The notes beneath the pieces are model-generated. The model searched no databases and was not told the origin of the DNA. It worked only from the letters and a program-made list of their open reading frames with translations. From positions 124,001 through 188,000 of the forward strand of contig NZ_CP084506.1 of NCBI RefSeq assembly GCF_003113495.2: a stretch of DNA of 64,000 bases, in the 5' to 3' direction. A program made the translations under genes and the position numbers. This DNA comes from Edwardsiella tarda ATCC 15947 = NBRC 105688. GTDB taxonomy: Bacteria > Pseudomonadota > Gammaproteobacteria > Enterobacterales > Enterobacteriaceae. The number at the start of each line of letters is the position of its first letter. The stretch's first letter is position 1. This document shows, piece by piece, positions 37,468 through 46,251 of the stretch.

Positions 37468-38216
37468 TGTCGGTTCAGCTGCTGGCCGAGCAGGGCGCCG
37501 ATGTCGCGGCGTTGGCCACGCTGGCGCAGCGCTGGGGGTTAAGCCACAATGCCGACGCCTTATTGGCGTTGGTGTTGACGCCGCAACGCCTGGAGCTGCG
37601 TAAGCTGGATGAGCCGAAGCTGGGGGCGATTTTTGTCGACTTCGTCGGTGGGACGATGGCGCATCGCCGTCGTTTTGGCGGCGGGCGCGGTGAGGCGGTG
37701 GCTAAGGCGGTTGGTATCAAGGGCGGCTATCTACCCGATGTGGTGGATGCTACCGCCGGTCTGGGACGTGACGCTTTCGTGCTAGCTGCGCTGGGCTGTC
37801 GGGTGCGCATGTTGGAGCGTCATCCGGTGGTGGCGGCGTTGTTGGACGATGGTCTACAGCGCGGCTATGCCGATGCAGAGATCGGCCCCTGGCTGCGCGA
37901 GCGTCTGACCTTACTGCATGCCTCCAGTATCGAGGCGTTGGCGACCTTGACGCCCCGCCCCGAGGTGGTCTATCTCGATCCGATGTTCCCCCACCGCCAG
38001 AAGAGCGCGTTGGTGAAGAAAGAGATGCGCGTGTTTCAGGCGTTGGTCGGTGCCGATGATGACGCCGATGCCTTGCTGGCACCGGCGCGTCAACTGGCGA
38101 CCAAACGGGTGGTGGTGAAGCGCCCGGACTATGCACCGCCGCTGGCTGGCGTCGCCACCCCGAACGCGACCCTCACCAAGAGCCACCGTTTCGACCTCTA
38201 CGCGCCGTTGGGCTGA
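37467..38216 (+). CDS. rsmJ: RsmJ, 16S rRNA m2G1516 methyltransferase
   Basis: SAM-dependent rRNA guanine N2-methyltransferase of 249 residues (E. coli 250). The SAM-binding block [16 protein letters not shown] and the catalytic YLDPMFPHR are clear. It is coupled to prlC by a one-base overlap. Its 3' end overlaps the convergent SIS-domain gene by 19 bp. In E. coli dtpB follows directly; here about 11 kb of other genes intervene. Confidence 0.97.
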   Translation: MSVQLLAEQGADVAALATLAQRWGLSHNADALLALVLTPQRLELRKLDEPKLGAIFVDFVGGTMAHRRRFGGGRGEAVAKAVGIKGGYLPDVVDATAGLGRDAFVLAALGCRVRMLERHPVVAALLDDGLQRGYADAEIGPWLRERLTLLHASSIEALATLTPRPEVVYLDPMFPHRQKSALVKKEMRVFQALVGADDDADALLAPARQLATKRVVVKRPDYAPPLAGVATPNATLTKSHRFDLYAPLG

Positions 38217-38815
38217 TCGCCGGCGTGACGCAGGCTGAGCCCGACGTCACCGCCGGGGTGTACCGCCAGTAGGGTGCGGCGATCGTAGCCGCTACGTTGC
38301 ATCAGGCAGGCACAGGCGGCATCGAACAGGGCCAACACCAGGATGATCGAGGTGGTGGCCAGCATGTTGAGTGGATCGATCTCCTGTTGTACTCCGGTGG
38401 CCAGCGTTAGCTGTGCCGCCTGAGCGATGGCTGAGTCGGGATTTTCAGTCACGGCGATCAAGGGCACGCCCTTCGCCAGCAAGGTGGGCAACAGGCGCGT
38501 CAGCTCGTCGGAGTTGCCGCCTCGAGAGATCAGAATGACCAGATCCTCCGCCCGCAGGAAACCGAGGTCGCCGTGGGCGGCATCGGTGGCGCTGAGGTAG
38601 ATAGCCGGTCTTTCCACGCAGGCCAGCATGTGTGCGACCTTGCGTGCGGCGATCCCAGAGGTACCGACGCCGCTGACCACGATCTTGCCACGGCAGCCGT
38701 CGAGCCGATCCAGCAGTCGCTGCCAGCTGGCGGCATCCAGGCGCGTCGCCAGTTGCGCCAACTCCTCGCTGTACACGTGCCAGGCGTCTTGCGCCTGGCG
38801 CCATTCCGGGTTCAT
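38198..38815 (-). CDS. Single-domain SIS sugar-phosphate isomerase
   Basis: A 205-residue SIS-domain protein. [18 protein letters not shown] and [10 protein letters not shown] are the two sugar-phosphate binding loops, and the C-terminal [12 protein letters not shown] resembles the SHPGGALG motif of KpsF/GutQ arabinose-5-phosphate isomerases. Unlike those (about 320 residues) it has no CBS pair and is nearer in size to 6-phospho-3-hexuloisomerase. It is coupled to the FGGY kinase (ATGA overlap), so it likely isomerises the kinase product; a ribulose-5-P/arabinose-5-P type reaction is inference. Its 3' end overlaps rsmJ by 19 bp. Confidence 0.85.
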   Translation of the reverse strand: MNPEWRQAQDAWHVYSEELAQLATRLDAASWQRLLDRLDGCRGKIVVSGVGTSGIAARKVAHMLACVERPAIYLSATDAAHGDLGFLRAEDLVILISRGGNSDELTRLLPTLLAKGVPLIAVTENPDSAIAQAAQLTLATGVQQEIDPLNMLATTSIILVLALFDAACACLMQRSGYDRRTLLAVHPGGDVGLSLRHAGDQPNGA

Positions 38816-40449
38816 TCTTCCCCCTGCATCAGCTGGCGATATTTCATATGGTCTTGATACATTTCATGAAATACGCGGTATTTGCGGTCGTAATACTGCT
38901 TGATGCTGGTGGCCTGCGGCGTCACGGTCTTGCCGATGCGACTCATGGCTCCCATCGCCTCCGGCAGCGTATCGAAGACACCGGCGGCCACCGTGCCCAT
39001 CATGGCGCCACCCAGCAACATCGCCTCGCCTTCGACGGGTAACAGCATGGCGCAGCCGGTAGCGTTGGCATGCTCCTGGACGAAGAGCGGGTTTTTGGTA
39101 CCGCCGCCGCTGGCCATAATAGTGTCGATGCGGTAGCCGCTTTGGTTCATCGTTTCGATGATGTGGCGGGTACCTAGCGCGATCGCCTGGATAGTTGCCA
39201 GATACTGCAATGCCAGATCCTCCGGCGTCCGCGATAGCTTCAGCCCGCTGAGCACCCCGCTCAGCGTTGGGTTAGCGCGCGGAGAACGGTTGCCGTGGAA
39301 GTAAGGTAAAACGTGGATGTCGCGTGTTAGCAGGGCGATGTTCTCCGGCTCCCCGGCCATCTTGCGTAGCAGGCCATTGAGTAACTCATAGATGGTCTGT
39401 CCGTTGGCTTTGGCCTGGGTGAGCAGGGCGGGATAACAGGGATGGGACTGGATGATGTGATCGATCAGGGCGCCGGTGGCCGATTGTCCCCCCTCGTTCA
39501 GCCAGTAGCCGGGCAGGATCGCCGAATAGTAGGGACCCCATACGCCGCCGATAAAACGGGCGGTGGGTGACATCGCCATATGGCCGGTGGAGGTGCCGCC
39601 GATCAGGGCGATACGCCGATCGAAGTCGGCCAGTTCACCGCTGACGCCGCTGGCACCCAGAGTACCAAGGGTACCAGCATGGGCATCGATGATCGAGACG
39701 CTGACGGCGGTGCCGGGGATCAACCCCATCTCACGGGCGGCGCGCTCGGTCAGGCCGTAGCCCAGCGGCTCACCCATGGTTTTGACCTCGCGCCCGATCT
39801 TGGCGGCATCGTGCGCCAGCAGATCCTCCAGCCCGATCTCGCGGAAGTAACTATCGTCCCAGCGCTGTTCGTGGCCGAGGTAGGTCCATTTACACACCGT
39901 GGAGCAGAGGGAACGGGTGTCATCCTGGGTAGCGCGCCAGGTGAGAAAATCGGGTAAGTCGAAAAAATAACCGGCATTGGCCCAGGTCGTCGGCATGTGC
40001 TGTTTCAGCCACAAGAGTTTTGGCGTCTGCATCTCGGGTGAGATGATCCCGCCGACGAAGTCCAGTACCCGGTGATGGGTGGTGTTGATACGCTCCGCCT
40101 GCGCGATGGCACGATGATCCATCCAGACGATGATGTTCTGCTCGCTGCGTCCGGAGGGGCTGACGGTCAGCGGCTTGCCCTCCTTATCCAGAACCACCAA
40201 CGAGCAGGTGGCATCGAATCCCATTCCTTTGATCTGAATCGGATTGATATCGGCCTGGCTCACGGCATCGCGTACCGCGTTACACACGGCCTGCCAGATG
40301 TTATCTGAAGATTGTTCGACGAAGTCGGCCTGGGGACGATAGAGGTCGATTTCGCGTGTCGCCTGGCCGACCATGCGTCCACTGAGGTCAAAGACGCCAG
40401 CGCGGGCGCTGCCGGTTCCTACATCTACGCCAATAAAATAGCTCGCCAT
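38812..40449 (-). CDS. FGGY-family carbohydrate kinase (ribulokinase-like)
   Basis: A 545-residue FGGY sugar kinase. The N-terminal phosphate-binding loop is [14 protein letters not shown], and [10 protein letters not shown] and [13 protein letters not shown] mark the substrate region. [11 protein letters not shown] and the C-terminal [24 protein letters not shown] segments bind ATP. The pattern fits the D-ribulokinase branch (yeast YDR109C, human FGGY, Yersinia carbohydrate kinase) better than AraB, XylB or LsrK; the substrate is probably a pentulose, by inference. GGGAGAA precedes the ATG. It lies between the permease genes (16 bp gap) and the SIS isomerase (4 bp overlap). Confidence 0.88.
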   Translation of the reverse strand: MASYFIGVDVGTGSARAGVFDLSGRMVGQATREIDLYRPQADFVEQSSDNIWQAVCNAVRDAVSQADINPIQIKGMGFDATCSLVVLDKEGKPLTVSPSGRSEQNIIVWMDHRAIAQAERINTTHHRVLDFVGGIISPEMQTPKLLWLKQHMPTTWANAGYFFDLPDFLTWRATQDDTRSLCSTVCKWTYLGHEQRWDDSYFREIGLEDLLAHDAAKIGREVKTMGEPLGYGLTERAAREMGLIPGTAVSVSIIDAHAGTLGTLGASGVSGELADFDRRIALIGGTSTGHMAMSPTARFIGGVWGPYYSAILPGYWLNEGGQSATGALIDHIIQSHPCYPALLTQAKANGQTIYELLNGLLRKMAGEPENIALLTRDIHVLPYFHGNRSPRANPTLSGVLSGLKLSRTPEDLALQYLATIQAIALGTRHIIETMNQSGYRIDTIMASGGGTKNPLFVQEHANATGCAMLLPVEGEAMLLGGAMMGTVAAGVFDTLPEAMGAMSRIGKTVTPQATSIKQYYDRKYRVFHEMYQDHMKYRQLMQGEE

Positions 40450-40465
40450 GAATGTTCTCCCGAAA

Positions 40466-41419
40466 TCAGGCTTTTCGATTCTGTAATGCGATAAACAGGA
40501 TCAGCACACCGCCCCATAGGGCCATGGTCAGGTAGCTGCTGACGCCCAGCAAATTGAGGCCGCTCTCCAGCATCTGTAACACGATCAACGCCAGCACCAG
40601 CCCGAGGATACGGCCAAAACCGCCGTCTGGGTTAATGCCGCCGAGTACCGAGGCCAGGATGGTGACCAGCAGGTAGGATTCGCCGTAACCGGCCTTGGCC
40701 GAGTTAAATTTGGCCATCATCAGTAAGGCGGCTGCCCAGCCGAGCACGGCCGAGATCACATAGACGGCGATCTGTACCCGGGTCGTATTCACGCCGCTGA
40801 AGTGGGTCGCCTGTTGGTTGGATCCGATCAGATACAGGCTGCGTCCCAGGGTGGTGTGCTCCAACAGTAGCCACAGGGCGGCGGCCACCGCCAAAAAGAG
40901 CAGCAGTGCCAGCGGGATCCCCAACAGCGTCGCACTGCCGAGCTGTTGGAACAATGGCGGGAAACCGGCAATAACCGCCCCGTTGGAGAGCAGGATATTC
41001 AGGCCGGTGATCAGAGTCATGGTACCGAGGGTCGCCAGGATCGGTGAGACGCCGATCCAGGCGATCAACGCGCCGTTGAGCGCACCGATGGCTACCGCCA
41101 CCGCCAGGCCAGCCAAGAGCGCCAGTAGGAGGAATAGGGGCTGATCGGGATGTGCGACGATGATGGCGGCCATCACCAGCGAACAGGCGTTGGCACCGGC
41201 GATGATCGACAGGTTGATGCCGCCGGTTAGCATGGTCACCCCCATGCCGAGGGCGAGCATGCCGAGGATTGGCAATTGGGCGGTGATGGATTGAAAGTTC
41301 GCCACGCTGAAGAAGCGGGTACCGAGCAGGGCGGAAAACAGCAACGCGACGACGACGATGATCAGACACTGTAGGCGGATGATACGATCGCCGGGCAGCA
41401 GGCGCGCAAAGGCGTTCAT
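40466..41419 (-). CDS. Sugar ABC transporter permease (RbsC/LsrD-like), second copy
   Basis: A 317-residue inner-membrane permease of the BPD_transp_2 (ribose/AI-2/rhamnose) family with about 8-10 membrane helices. Family blocks include [32 protein letters not shown] and [20 protein letters not shown] start at [11 protein letters not shown] (GGAG 7 nt upstream), which lies 1 bp after the stop of the other permease. It forms a heterodimeric channel with that permease, energised by the single ATPase of the operon. Confidence 0.9.
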   Translation of the reverse strand: MNAFARLLPGDRIIRLQCLIIVVVALLFSALLGTRFFSVANFQSITAQLPILGMLALGMGVTMLTGGINLSIIAGANACSLVMAAIIVAHPDQPLFLLLALLAGLAVAVAIGALNGALIAWIGVSPILATLGTMTLITGLNILLSNGAVIAGFPPLFQQLGSATLLGIPLALLLFLAVAAALWLLLEHTTLGRSLYLIGSNQQATHFSGVNTTRVQIAVYVISAVLGWAAALLMMAKFNSAKAGYGESYLLVTILASVLGGINPDGGFGRILGLVLALIVLQMLESGLNLLGVSSYLTMALWGGVLILFIALQNRKA

Positions 41420-41420
41420 G

Positions 41421-42410
41421 TTATAGCTCCTTAGCCAGTTTGCGTTTTTCATTCCAGGCGGTACTGCTGATGCTGATCAGGATGATCACCCCACTGAGCA
41501 CCGTATGCCAGTAGGAGGAGACGCCGAGCAGCGTCAACCCGTTTTGCAGGAAGGCCAGCAGGATCACCCCCAGCAGCGTGCCGGTGAGGGTGCCGCGTCC
41601 GCCGGACATGCTGGTGCCGCCGAGTACCACCGCCGCCAGCACCGTTAGCTCGAAACCGAGTAGGGAGTTGGGGGCCACCGATTGAGTGATCTGCGCCTGT
41701 ACTACCGCCGCCACGCCGGCCAGGATGCCCATGTAACCATAGACGTAGAAGTGCAGGCGTAACAGATTCATCCCCAGTCGAGAGGCGGCATCACGGTTGC
41801 CGCCCATGGCATAGATCTGCCGTCCCAGACGGGTATAGTTCATCAGTAGTGCCGTCAGCGCGATGGTGCCACCGAGGCAGAGCAGGGGGAGCGTCAAACC
41901 ATAGTCGTAGCCATCGCTCGCGGTGAATGAGAAGTAGTTCACCCCCTCCATAAACCAGTCGGGGAAACCGTACAGCCAGGTGCCTTTGGTCAGGTAGACC
42001 AGCAGCCCATAGTAGAGGTTGAGGGTGGCGATGGTGATGATGATTGCCGGTACCCGTAACCAGTAGACCAGGAAGCCGTTGCACAGCCCGAGCAACAGGC
42101 CGACGGCGATCGCCAAGGCGAAGGCCAGCGGGAAGCTGCCGCCGTGGGTGATGATCCAACTGGCCATGACGTACTGGGCGATGGCGGTCATCGCCGGGAA
42201 GGAGATATCGATCCCTCCGGCGATCAGCACCACGAACAGGCCGCAGGCCAAGATGCCAAGGATGGCGTAACTGGTGGCGACATCGGTCAGGTTACCCAGT
42301 GAAAAGAACTCGTCGGTCGTCAGTGTCAGCCCCAGCGCCAGGGCGACCACCAAGAGTCCGAGGTAGGCTTCGTGCCGTCCCGCGAGACGAGAAAGGAAGG
42401 AGTTATGCAT
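41421..42410 (-). CDS. Sugar ABC transporter permease (RbsC/LsrC-like), first copy
   Basis: A 329-residue inner-membrane permease of the same family. Typical blocks are FVVLIAGGIDISFPAMTAIA, VPAIIITIATLNLYYGL and LAAVVLGGTSMSGGRGTL. It overlaps the ATPase gene by 8 bp and abuts the second permease, so the transporter genes are co-translated. The order binding protein, ATPase, permease, permease resembles the lsr and rha import operons, with two different permeases and one duplicated ATPase. Confidence 0.9.
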   Translation of the reverse strand: MHNSFLSRLAGRHEAYLGLLVVALALGLTLTTDEFFSLGNLTDVATSYAILGILACGLFVVLIAGGIDISFPAMTAIAQYVMASWIITHGGSFPLAFALAIAVGLLLGLCNGFLVYWLRVPAIIITIATLNLYYGLLVYLTKGTWLYGFPDWFMEGVNYFSFTASDGYDYGLTLPLLCLGGTIALTALLMNYTRLGRQIYAMGGNRDAASRLGMNLLRLHFYVYGYMGILAGVAAVVQAQITQSVAPNSLLGFELTVLAAVVLGGTSMSGGRGTLTGTLLGVILLAFLQNGLTLLGVSSYWHTVLSGVIILISISSTAWNEKRKLAKEL

Positions 42411-43899
42411 TGACCACCTCGGCGATGTCTTGTTCGCTGCAGCGTTGCGGTAAGAATTCGGCCACCAGTTCTCCCCGGCGCATCACCAGGATGCGGTGGC
42501 TGTTGTAGTAGGCTTCCGGGATCTCGTCGCAGATCATCAACACCGCCATGCCCTGTTGTGCCAGATCGCGTGCGATCTGGTAGATCCCCTCCTTGTTGGC
42601 GATATCGACGCCGACGGTGGGAGAGTCGAGGATCAGGATGCGGGGCTGGGTTGCGACCCACTTGGCGATGGCGATACGCTGGGCATTACCGCCCGAGAGT
42701 GTTTTCACCGCGAGGGCACTGTCGGCGACCTTGATGTTCAGCTCGCGGATCAGGCGCTGAACCAATGCGTCGGCCCGTCGGTGATCGAGCAGGCCGGCAC
42801 GGGTGTGTAGCTGGTCGAAAACAGTGACGATGGTGTTGTCGTAGATCGACTGATCCATGATGAGCCCCTGAGTCAGACGATCCTCCGAGACATAACCGAT
42901 ACCGTGGCGGATGGCGTCACGGTTGCCGTTGAGGGTCACGGCCTGGCCATCGATAGCTATCTCGCCGCTGTCCGGGCGGGTCATGCCGAATAGGCTTAGG
43001 CATAGCTCGGTACGCCCGGCGCCGAGTAGGCCGACGATGGAGACGATCTCGCCGGGATGCAGCGCTAGACTGATATCATGGTACTTGCCATGCCGGGTAA
43101 GGTTGCGCAGCGCCAGACGCGGGACCGTCGTCGCAGCGCTATAGGGCGGCAGAGGTGTGTAGTGGAAGCGTTGGCCGGTCATCAGGAAGGCCAGCTCGTG
43201 GCTATCTAACTCGCTGGCGGGCCAGGTGCCGACCAGCTTACCGTCGCGCATCACGCTGATGCGATCGGCGACCTCCATCACCTCATCCAGGCGATGGCTG
43301 ACGAACACCACACAGATCCCGGCGGCCTTGAGTTCGTTGACCACACGCAGTAGGCCGTTGACCTCCTGACGGGTGAGGGAGGCCGTCGGTTCATCCATAA
43401 TCACCAGACGTGCATCGGCGGCGATGGCGCGACAGATGGCAACCAACTGTCGATCGGCGATCGACAGCTTTTCAACCTTTTTATCGGGGTCGAGGGTGAC
43501 TCCGATGCGTTGCATGGCCGCCAGCGCCTGCTGTCGCATGGCGCCTCTGCGAACCCACAGATCGCCACCGGGCTGGTAGCGATGAATGGCGATGTTTTCC
43601 GCCACGCTGAAGTTAGGAAAGAGAGAGAGATCCTGGTAGATGACCTGGATCCCGTAATGGGCGGAGAGCGAAGGCGTGAGCTGGTGGAAGAGCTTGCCGT
43701 CGATCAGGAGACGCGCCCCTTTTTCCGGCTGATAGACGCCGGAGATCACCTTAATGATGGTGCTTTTGCCACAGCCGTTCTGGCCGGCCAGGCAGTGTAC
43801 CTCGCCTTTGTTCAGCGTGAGGCTGACCCGGTCCAGTGCCAGCACGCCGGGAAACTGCTTACTGATGTTTTCAAGCGTGATGAATGCGCTGCTGTTCAT
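42403..43899 (-). CDS. Sugar ABC transporter ATPase (RbsA-type, duplicated)
   Basis: A 498-residue ATPase with two nucleotide-binding domains. The first has Walker A GQNGCGKST and Walker B LVIMDEPTASL. The second has a degenerate Walker A (GLLGAGRTEL), the signature LSGGNAQRIAIAKWV and Walker B ILILDSPTVGVDIANKEGIY; the Ser where Glu is usual is in the second Walker B. This pattern is normal for RbsA/LsrA/MglA-type proteins. The start is MNSSAFITL with GGAG 9 nt upstream rather than an ATG 39 nt earlier inside a hairpin. It overlaps the first permease by 8 bp. Confidence 0.92.
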   Translation of the reverse strand: MNSSAFITLENISKQFPGVLALDRVSLTLNKGEVHCLAGQNGCGKSTIIKVISGVYQPEKGARLLIDGKLFHQLTPSLSAHYGIQVIYQDLSLFPNFSVAENIAIHRYQPGGDLWVRRGAMRQQALAAMQRIGVTLDPDKKVEKLSIADRQLVAICRAIAADARLVIMDEPTASLTRQEVNGLLRVVNELKAAGICVVFVSHRLDEVMEVADRISVMRDGKLVGTWPASELDSHELAFLMTGQRFHYTPLPPYSAATTVPRLALRNLTRHGKYHDISLALHPGEIVSIVGLLGAGRTELCLSLFGMTRPDSGEIAIDGQAVTLNGNRDAIRHGIGYVSEDRLTQGLIMDQSIYDNTIVTVFDQLHTRAGLLDHRRADALVQRLIRELNIKVADSALAVKTLSGGNAQRIAIAKWVATQPRILILDSPTVGVDIANKEGIYQIARDLAQQGMAVLMICDEIPEAYYNSHRILVMRRGELVAEFLPQRCSEQDIAEVVNA

Positions 43900-43915
43900 G
43901 GGCAATACTCCGCCG

Positions 43916-43936
43916 GACGCCCCGAGTCGGGGCGTC
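43916..43936. other. Intercistronic hairpin between binding protein and ATPase genes
   Basis: Perfect 9-bp stem GACGCCCCG / CGGGGCGTC with a 3-nt loop in the 125-bp gap between the two genes. There is no U tract on the minus strand after it. In binding-protein operons such hairpins often protect the abundant binding-protein mRNA and lower downstream expression. Confidence 0.6.
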
Positions 43937-44024
43937 ACGGTATGACGATGGAGAGACGTTACCTGAGTGCCAGTCGTGTCGGCTGGCGGGATGGTTTCCC
44001 TGGTGATGACGGCGTTGGCCGAGA

Positions 44025-45017
44025 TCAGAAACCGAGCGACTGGGCGTTATCTTTGGTCACTGCCAATATTTTATTGAAGCGGATAACGTGATCTTTCATG
44101 TCCACATCCGCCTTGCCCAGTCCATCAATGCTCAGGTCCGGCGTGACCTCTTGCCCTTGCAACAGGCGGTCGGCCACGGTTACCAGCGCATAGCCGGCGT
44201 CCTTCGGATCCCACAGCAAGACTTGCTTGATATCGCCGCGTATCAGATAAGGTGCAGCCTGGGAAGGCATCGCGATGCCGACGACGGCGACTTTATCCTT
44301 GGCGCGTTTCTTGGCGACGGCTTGGCCGGCGCCGATAGGGCCGAGTGACCCGAAGCCGATGATCCCTTTCAATTGAGGATAGGTCTTCATCAGATCCAGG
44401 GTGGTGGCATAGGATTTATCGATGCTCTCGGCCACCGGTAGACGCGAGGTAACCTCAAACATCTCCGGGTACTTCTCTTTCTGGTATTTCACGGCGTAAT
44501 CGGCCCAGGCGTTGTGCAGCGGCACCGTTAGGGAGCCGACGTAGATGGCATAACCCCCTTTGCCCCCCATCGCCTTGGCCAGCTGATCGACGTTGGCTTC
44601 GGCGTACTTCTGGCTATCGATAGTTTCGATGTCCCATTGGCCGATTTGTTGATCGGGTGACTCATGCGTCAGCACCACAATCCCCTTATCGCGCGCCTTC
44701 TTCAGTACCGGCTCCAACACCTTAGCGTCGTTGGGTACCACGATGATGGCGTCGACATTCTTGGCGATCAGATCCTCTATGACTTTCACTTGTTGCGCCG
44801 GATCCGGCGTCGCCGGACCGGTTTGGTAGGCATTGACATTCAACTGTTGCGCCGCCTGGTTTACTCCGGTCTCCATACGGTTGAACCAGGGGATGCCAGT
44901 GACTTTGGCTACCACGGCAATGTCATGCTTATCGGCCTTTTCTGCGGCAAACGAGGGGGAGGAAAACAGGCACGCAGAGGCCAAAGCGGTCGTGAGCAAG
45001 GCGAGTTTGAATTTCAT
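44025..45017 (-). CDS. Periplasmic sugar-binding protein of the ABC importer
   Basis: A 330-residue type I periplasmic binding protein of the ribose/LsrB/RhaS family. It has a 24-residue signal peptide (SSPSFA-AEKAD). Typical blocks are AVVAKVTGIPWFNRMETGV, DAIIVVPNDAKVL, VLTHESPDQQIGQWD and VVGIAMPSQAAPYLIRGDIKQVLLWD. Compared with LsrB the overall pattern is similar. The Asp-Gln that contacts AI-2 in Salmonella LsrB (in TVTDQNQW) reads TVPLHNAW here, so AI-2 is an unlikely ligand; a pentose-type sugar is my inference. First gene of a minus-strand operon. Confidence 0.9.
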   Translation of the reverse strand: MKFKLALLTTALASACLFSSPSFAAEKADKHDIAVVAKVTGIPWFNRMETGVNQAAQQLNVNAYQTGPATPDPAQQVKVIEDLIAKNVDAIIVVPNDAKVLEPVLKKARDKGIVVLTHESPDQQIGQWDIETIDSQKYAEANVDQLAKAMGGKGGYAIYVGSLTVPLHNAWADYAVKYQKEKYPEMFEVTSRLPVAESIDKSYATTLDLMKTYPQLKGIIGFGSLGPIGAGQAVAKKRAKDKVAVVGIAMPSQAAPYLIRGDIKQVLLWDPKDAGYALVTVADRLLQGQEVTPDLSIDGLGKADVDMKDHVIRFNKILAVTKDNAQSLGF

Positions 45018-45537
45018 GGCTGAACCTTTGTTGTTGTAAGAGCCTGGGAAAATTCATGCGAAAAGGGTAATGAAGAATGGCGACGACTGGCTGCCCGTGG
45101 CGGGGGAAATGTGATCTATGCCCATACATGTTAATTTATGGATAAAACAAGGTAAAAAAATGGTCTCATTTAATTTCCTAGGTAATTTTATTACTTTTAT
45201 CGTGTTATTTTTTCCTTGAAACTCACACGGCTATTAACATTTCATTATCATTTCCTTAGGCATTGGTATGGGAAAAGTATGCATTTTCGTGGGGGATAAT
45301 GACCAATGTTTATATTTGTGAGATGAAACGATAAGGCAATTTAATTCTATGAAAATTATTTCACTGCTGATCGAGGTCGTTCACTCCTCGCCGGCGATGT
45401 CAATGCGGTAATTGAGCGCATTGTGGTAGTCCGACTGAAAGTTAATGTCAGTTTGCCGACTTTATAAACAAAATGTGATAACTCGGAGGGTAGAGGCCGG
45501 GTAGACTGAATAAATCTAGGCGCGTGGAGGAGAGACG
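45018..45537. promoter_or_regulatory. Divergent control region between the sugar operon and the two-component system
   Basis: A 520-bp AT-rich gap with no supported gene. It must contain promoters in both directions. A palindrome-like AATTTCCTAGGTAATT lies around 45172-45187. A TGTGA half-site occurs near 45110 without a good partner, so I do not call a CRP site. Confidence 0.5.
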
Positions 45538-46251
45538 ATGACGGAAAAACGGATCCTGGTGGTCGAGGATGACACACTGATCGCCGAACTACTAACGCTG
45601 CATCTGAGCGATGCGGGCTACCATGTCACTCATGCCGCCGAGGGGGATCGAGGCATGGCGTTGATCGAACAGGGCGGTTGGGACGCATTGATCCTGGATC
45701 TGATGCTGCCGGGGGTGGATGGCTTAGACATTTGCCGCCGGGTCCGCGCGATGACACGTTATACCCCGATTATCATCATCAGCGCTCGCTCCAGCGAACC
45801 GCATCGCGTCTTGGGGCTAGAGTTGGGAGCGGACGACTACCTGGCGAAACCCTTCTCCATGGTCGAACTGGTTGCTCGGGTCAAGGCGCTGTTTCGGCGC
45901 CAAGAGGCGATGGGACGTAATCTGATGCTAGAGGCGGGGCGCTTGACTCACGGCGCCCTGACCCTCGACCCGATCGCGCGTCAGGCTTGGGTGGCGGAGC
46001 GGGCGATCGAGCTGACGCCGCGCGAGTTTGATCTACTCTATTTCTTCGCTCGCCATCCGGGGCAGGTATTTTCACGTCTCCAATTGCTGGATAAAGTCTG
46101 GGGTTATCAACATGATGGCTACGAACATACCGTCAATACCCATATCAATCGGCTGCGCACCAAGATCGAAGACGATCCCGCCGAGCCGGTCTGGATCCTG
46201 ACGGTATGGGGCGCAGGCTATAAGTTCGGTGATGGTGGAGTTCCCGCATGA
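45538..46251 (+). CDS. OmpR-family response regulator
   Basis: A 237-residue regulator. The receiver domain has acidic pocket Asp11/Asp12 (VVEDD), phospho-acceptor Asp54 in LILDLMLPG and Lys104 in YLAKPF. The C-terminal winged helix includes LTPREFDLLYFFARHPGQVFSR and HINRLRTKIEDDP, ending WGAGYKF. GAGGAGAG precedes the ATG. It overlaps the kinase gene by 4 bp. It is divergent from the sugar operon, which it could regulate, though nothing in the sequence proves this. I do not assign it to PhoP, BaeR or CpxR. Confidence 0.92.
   Translation: MTEKRILVVEDDTLIAELLTLHLSDAGYHVTHAAEGDRGMALIEQGGWDALILDLMLPGVDGLDICRRVRAMTRYTPIIIISARSSEPHRVLGLELGADDYLAKPFSMVELVARVKALFRRQEAMGRNLMLEAGRLTHGALTLDPIARQAWVAERAIELTPREFDLLYFFARHPGQVFSRLQLLDKVWGYQHDGYEHTVNTHINRLRTKIEDDPAEPVWILTVWGAGYKFGDGGVPA

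Noticed and set aside
44025..45017. Sugar-binding protein as LsrB and the operon as an AI-2 uptake system
   Set aside because: The AI-2 contact residues recalled from Salmonella LsrB are not conserved, the kinase is not LsrK-like, and lsrR, lsrF and lsrG are absent.
45105..45130. Possible CRP site near TGTGATCTATG upstream of the sugar operon
   Set aside because: Only the left half matches TGTGA; the right half does not resemble TCACA at the proper distance.
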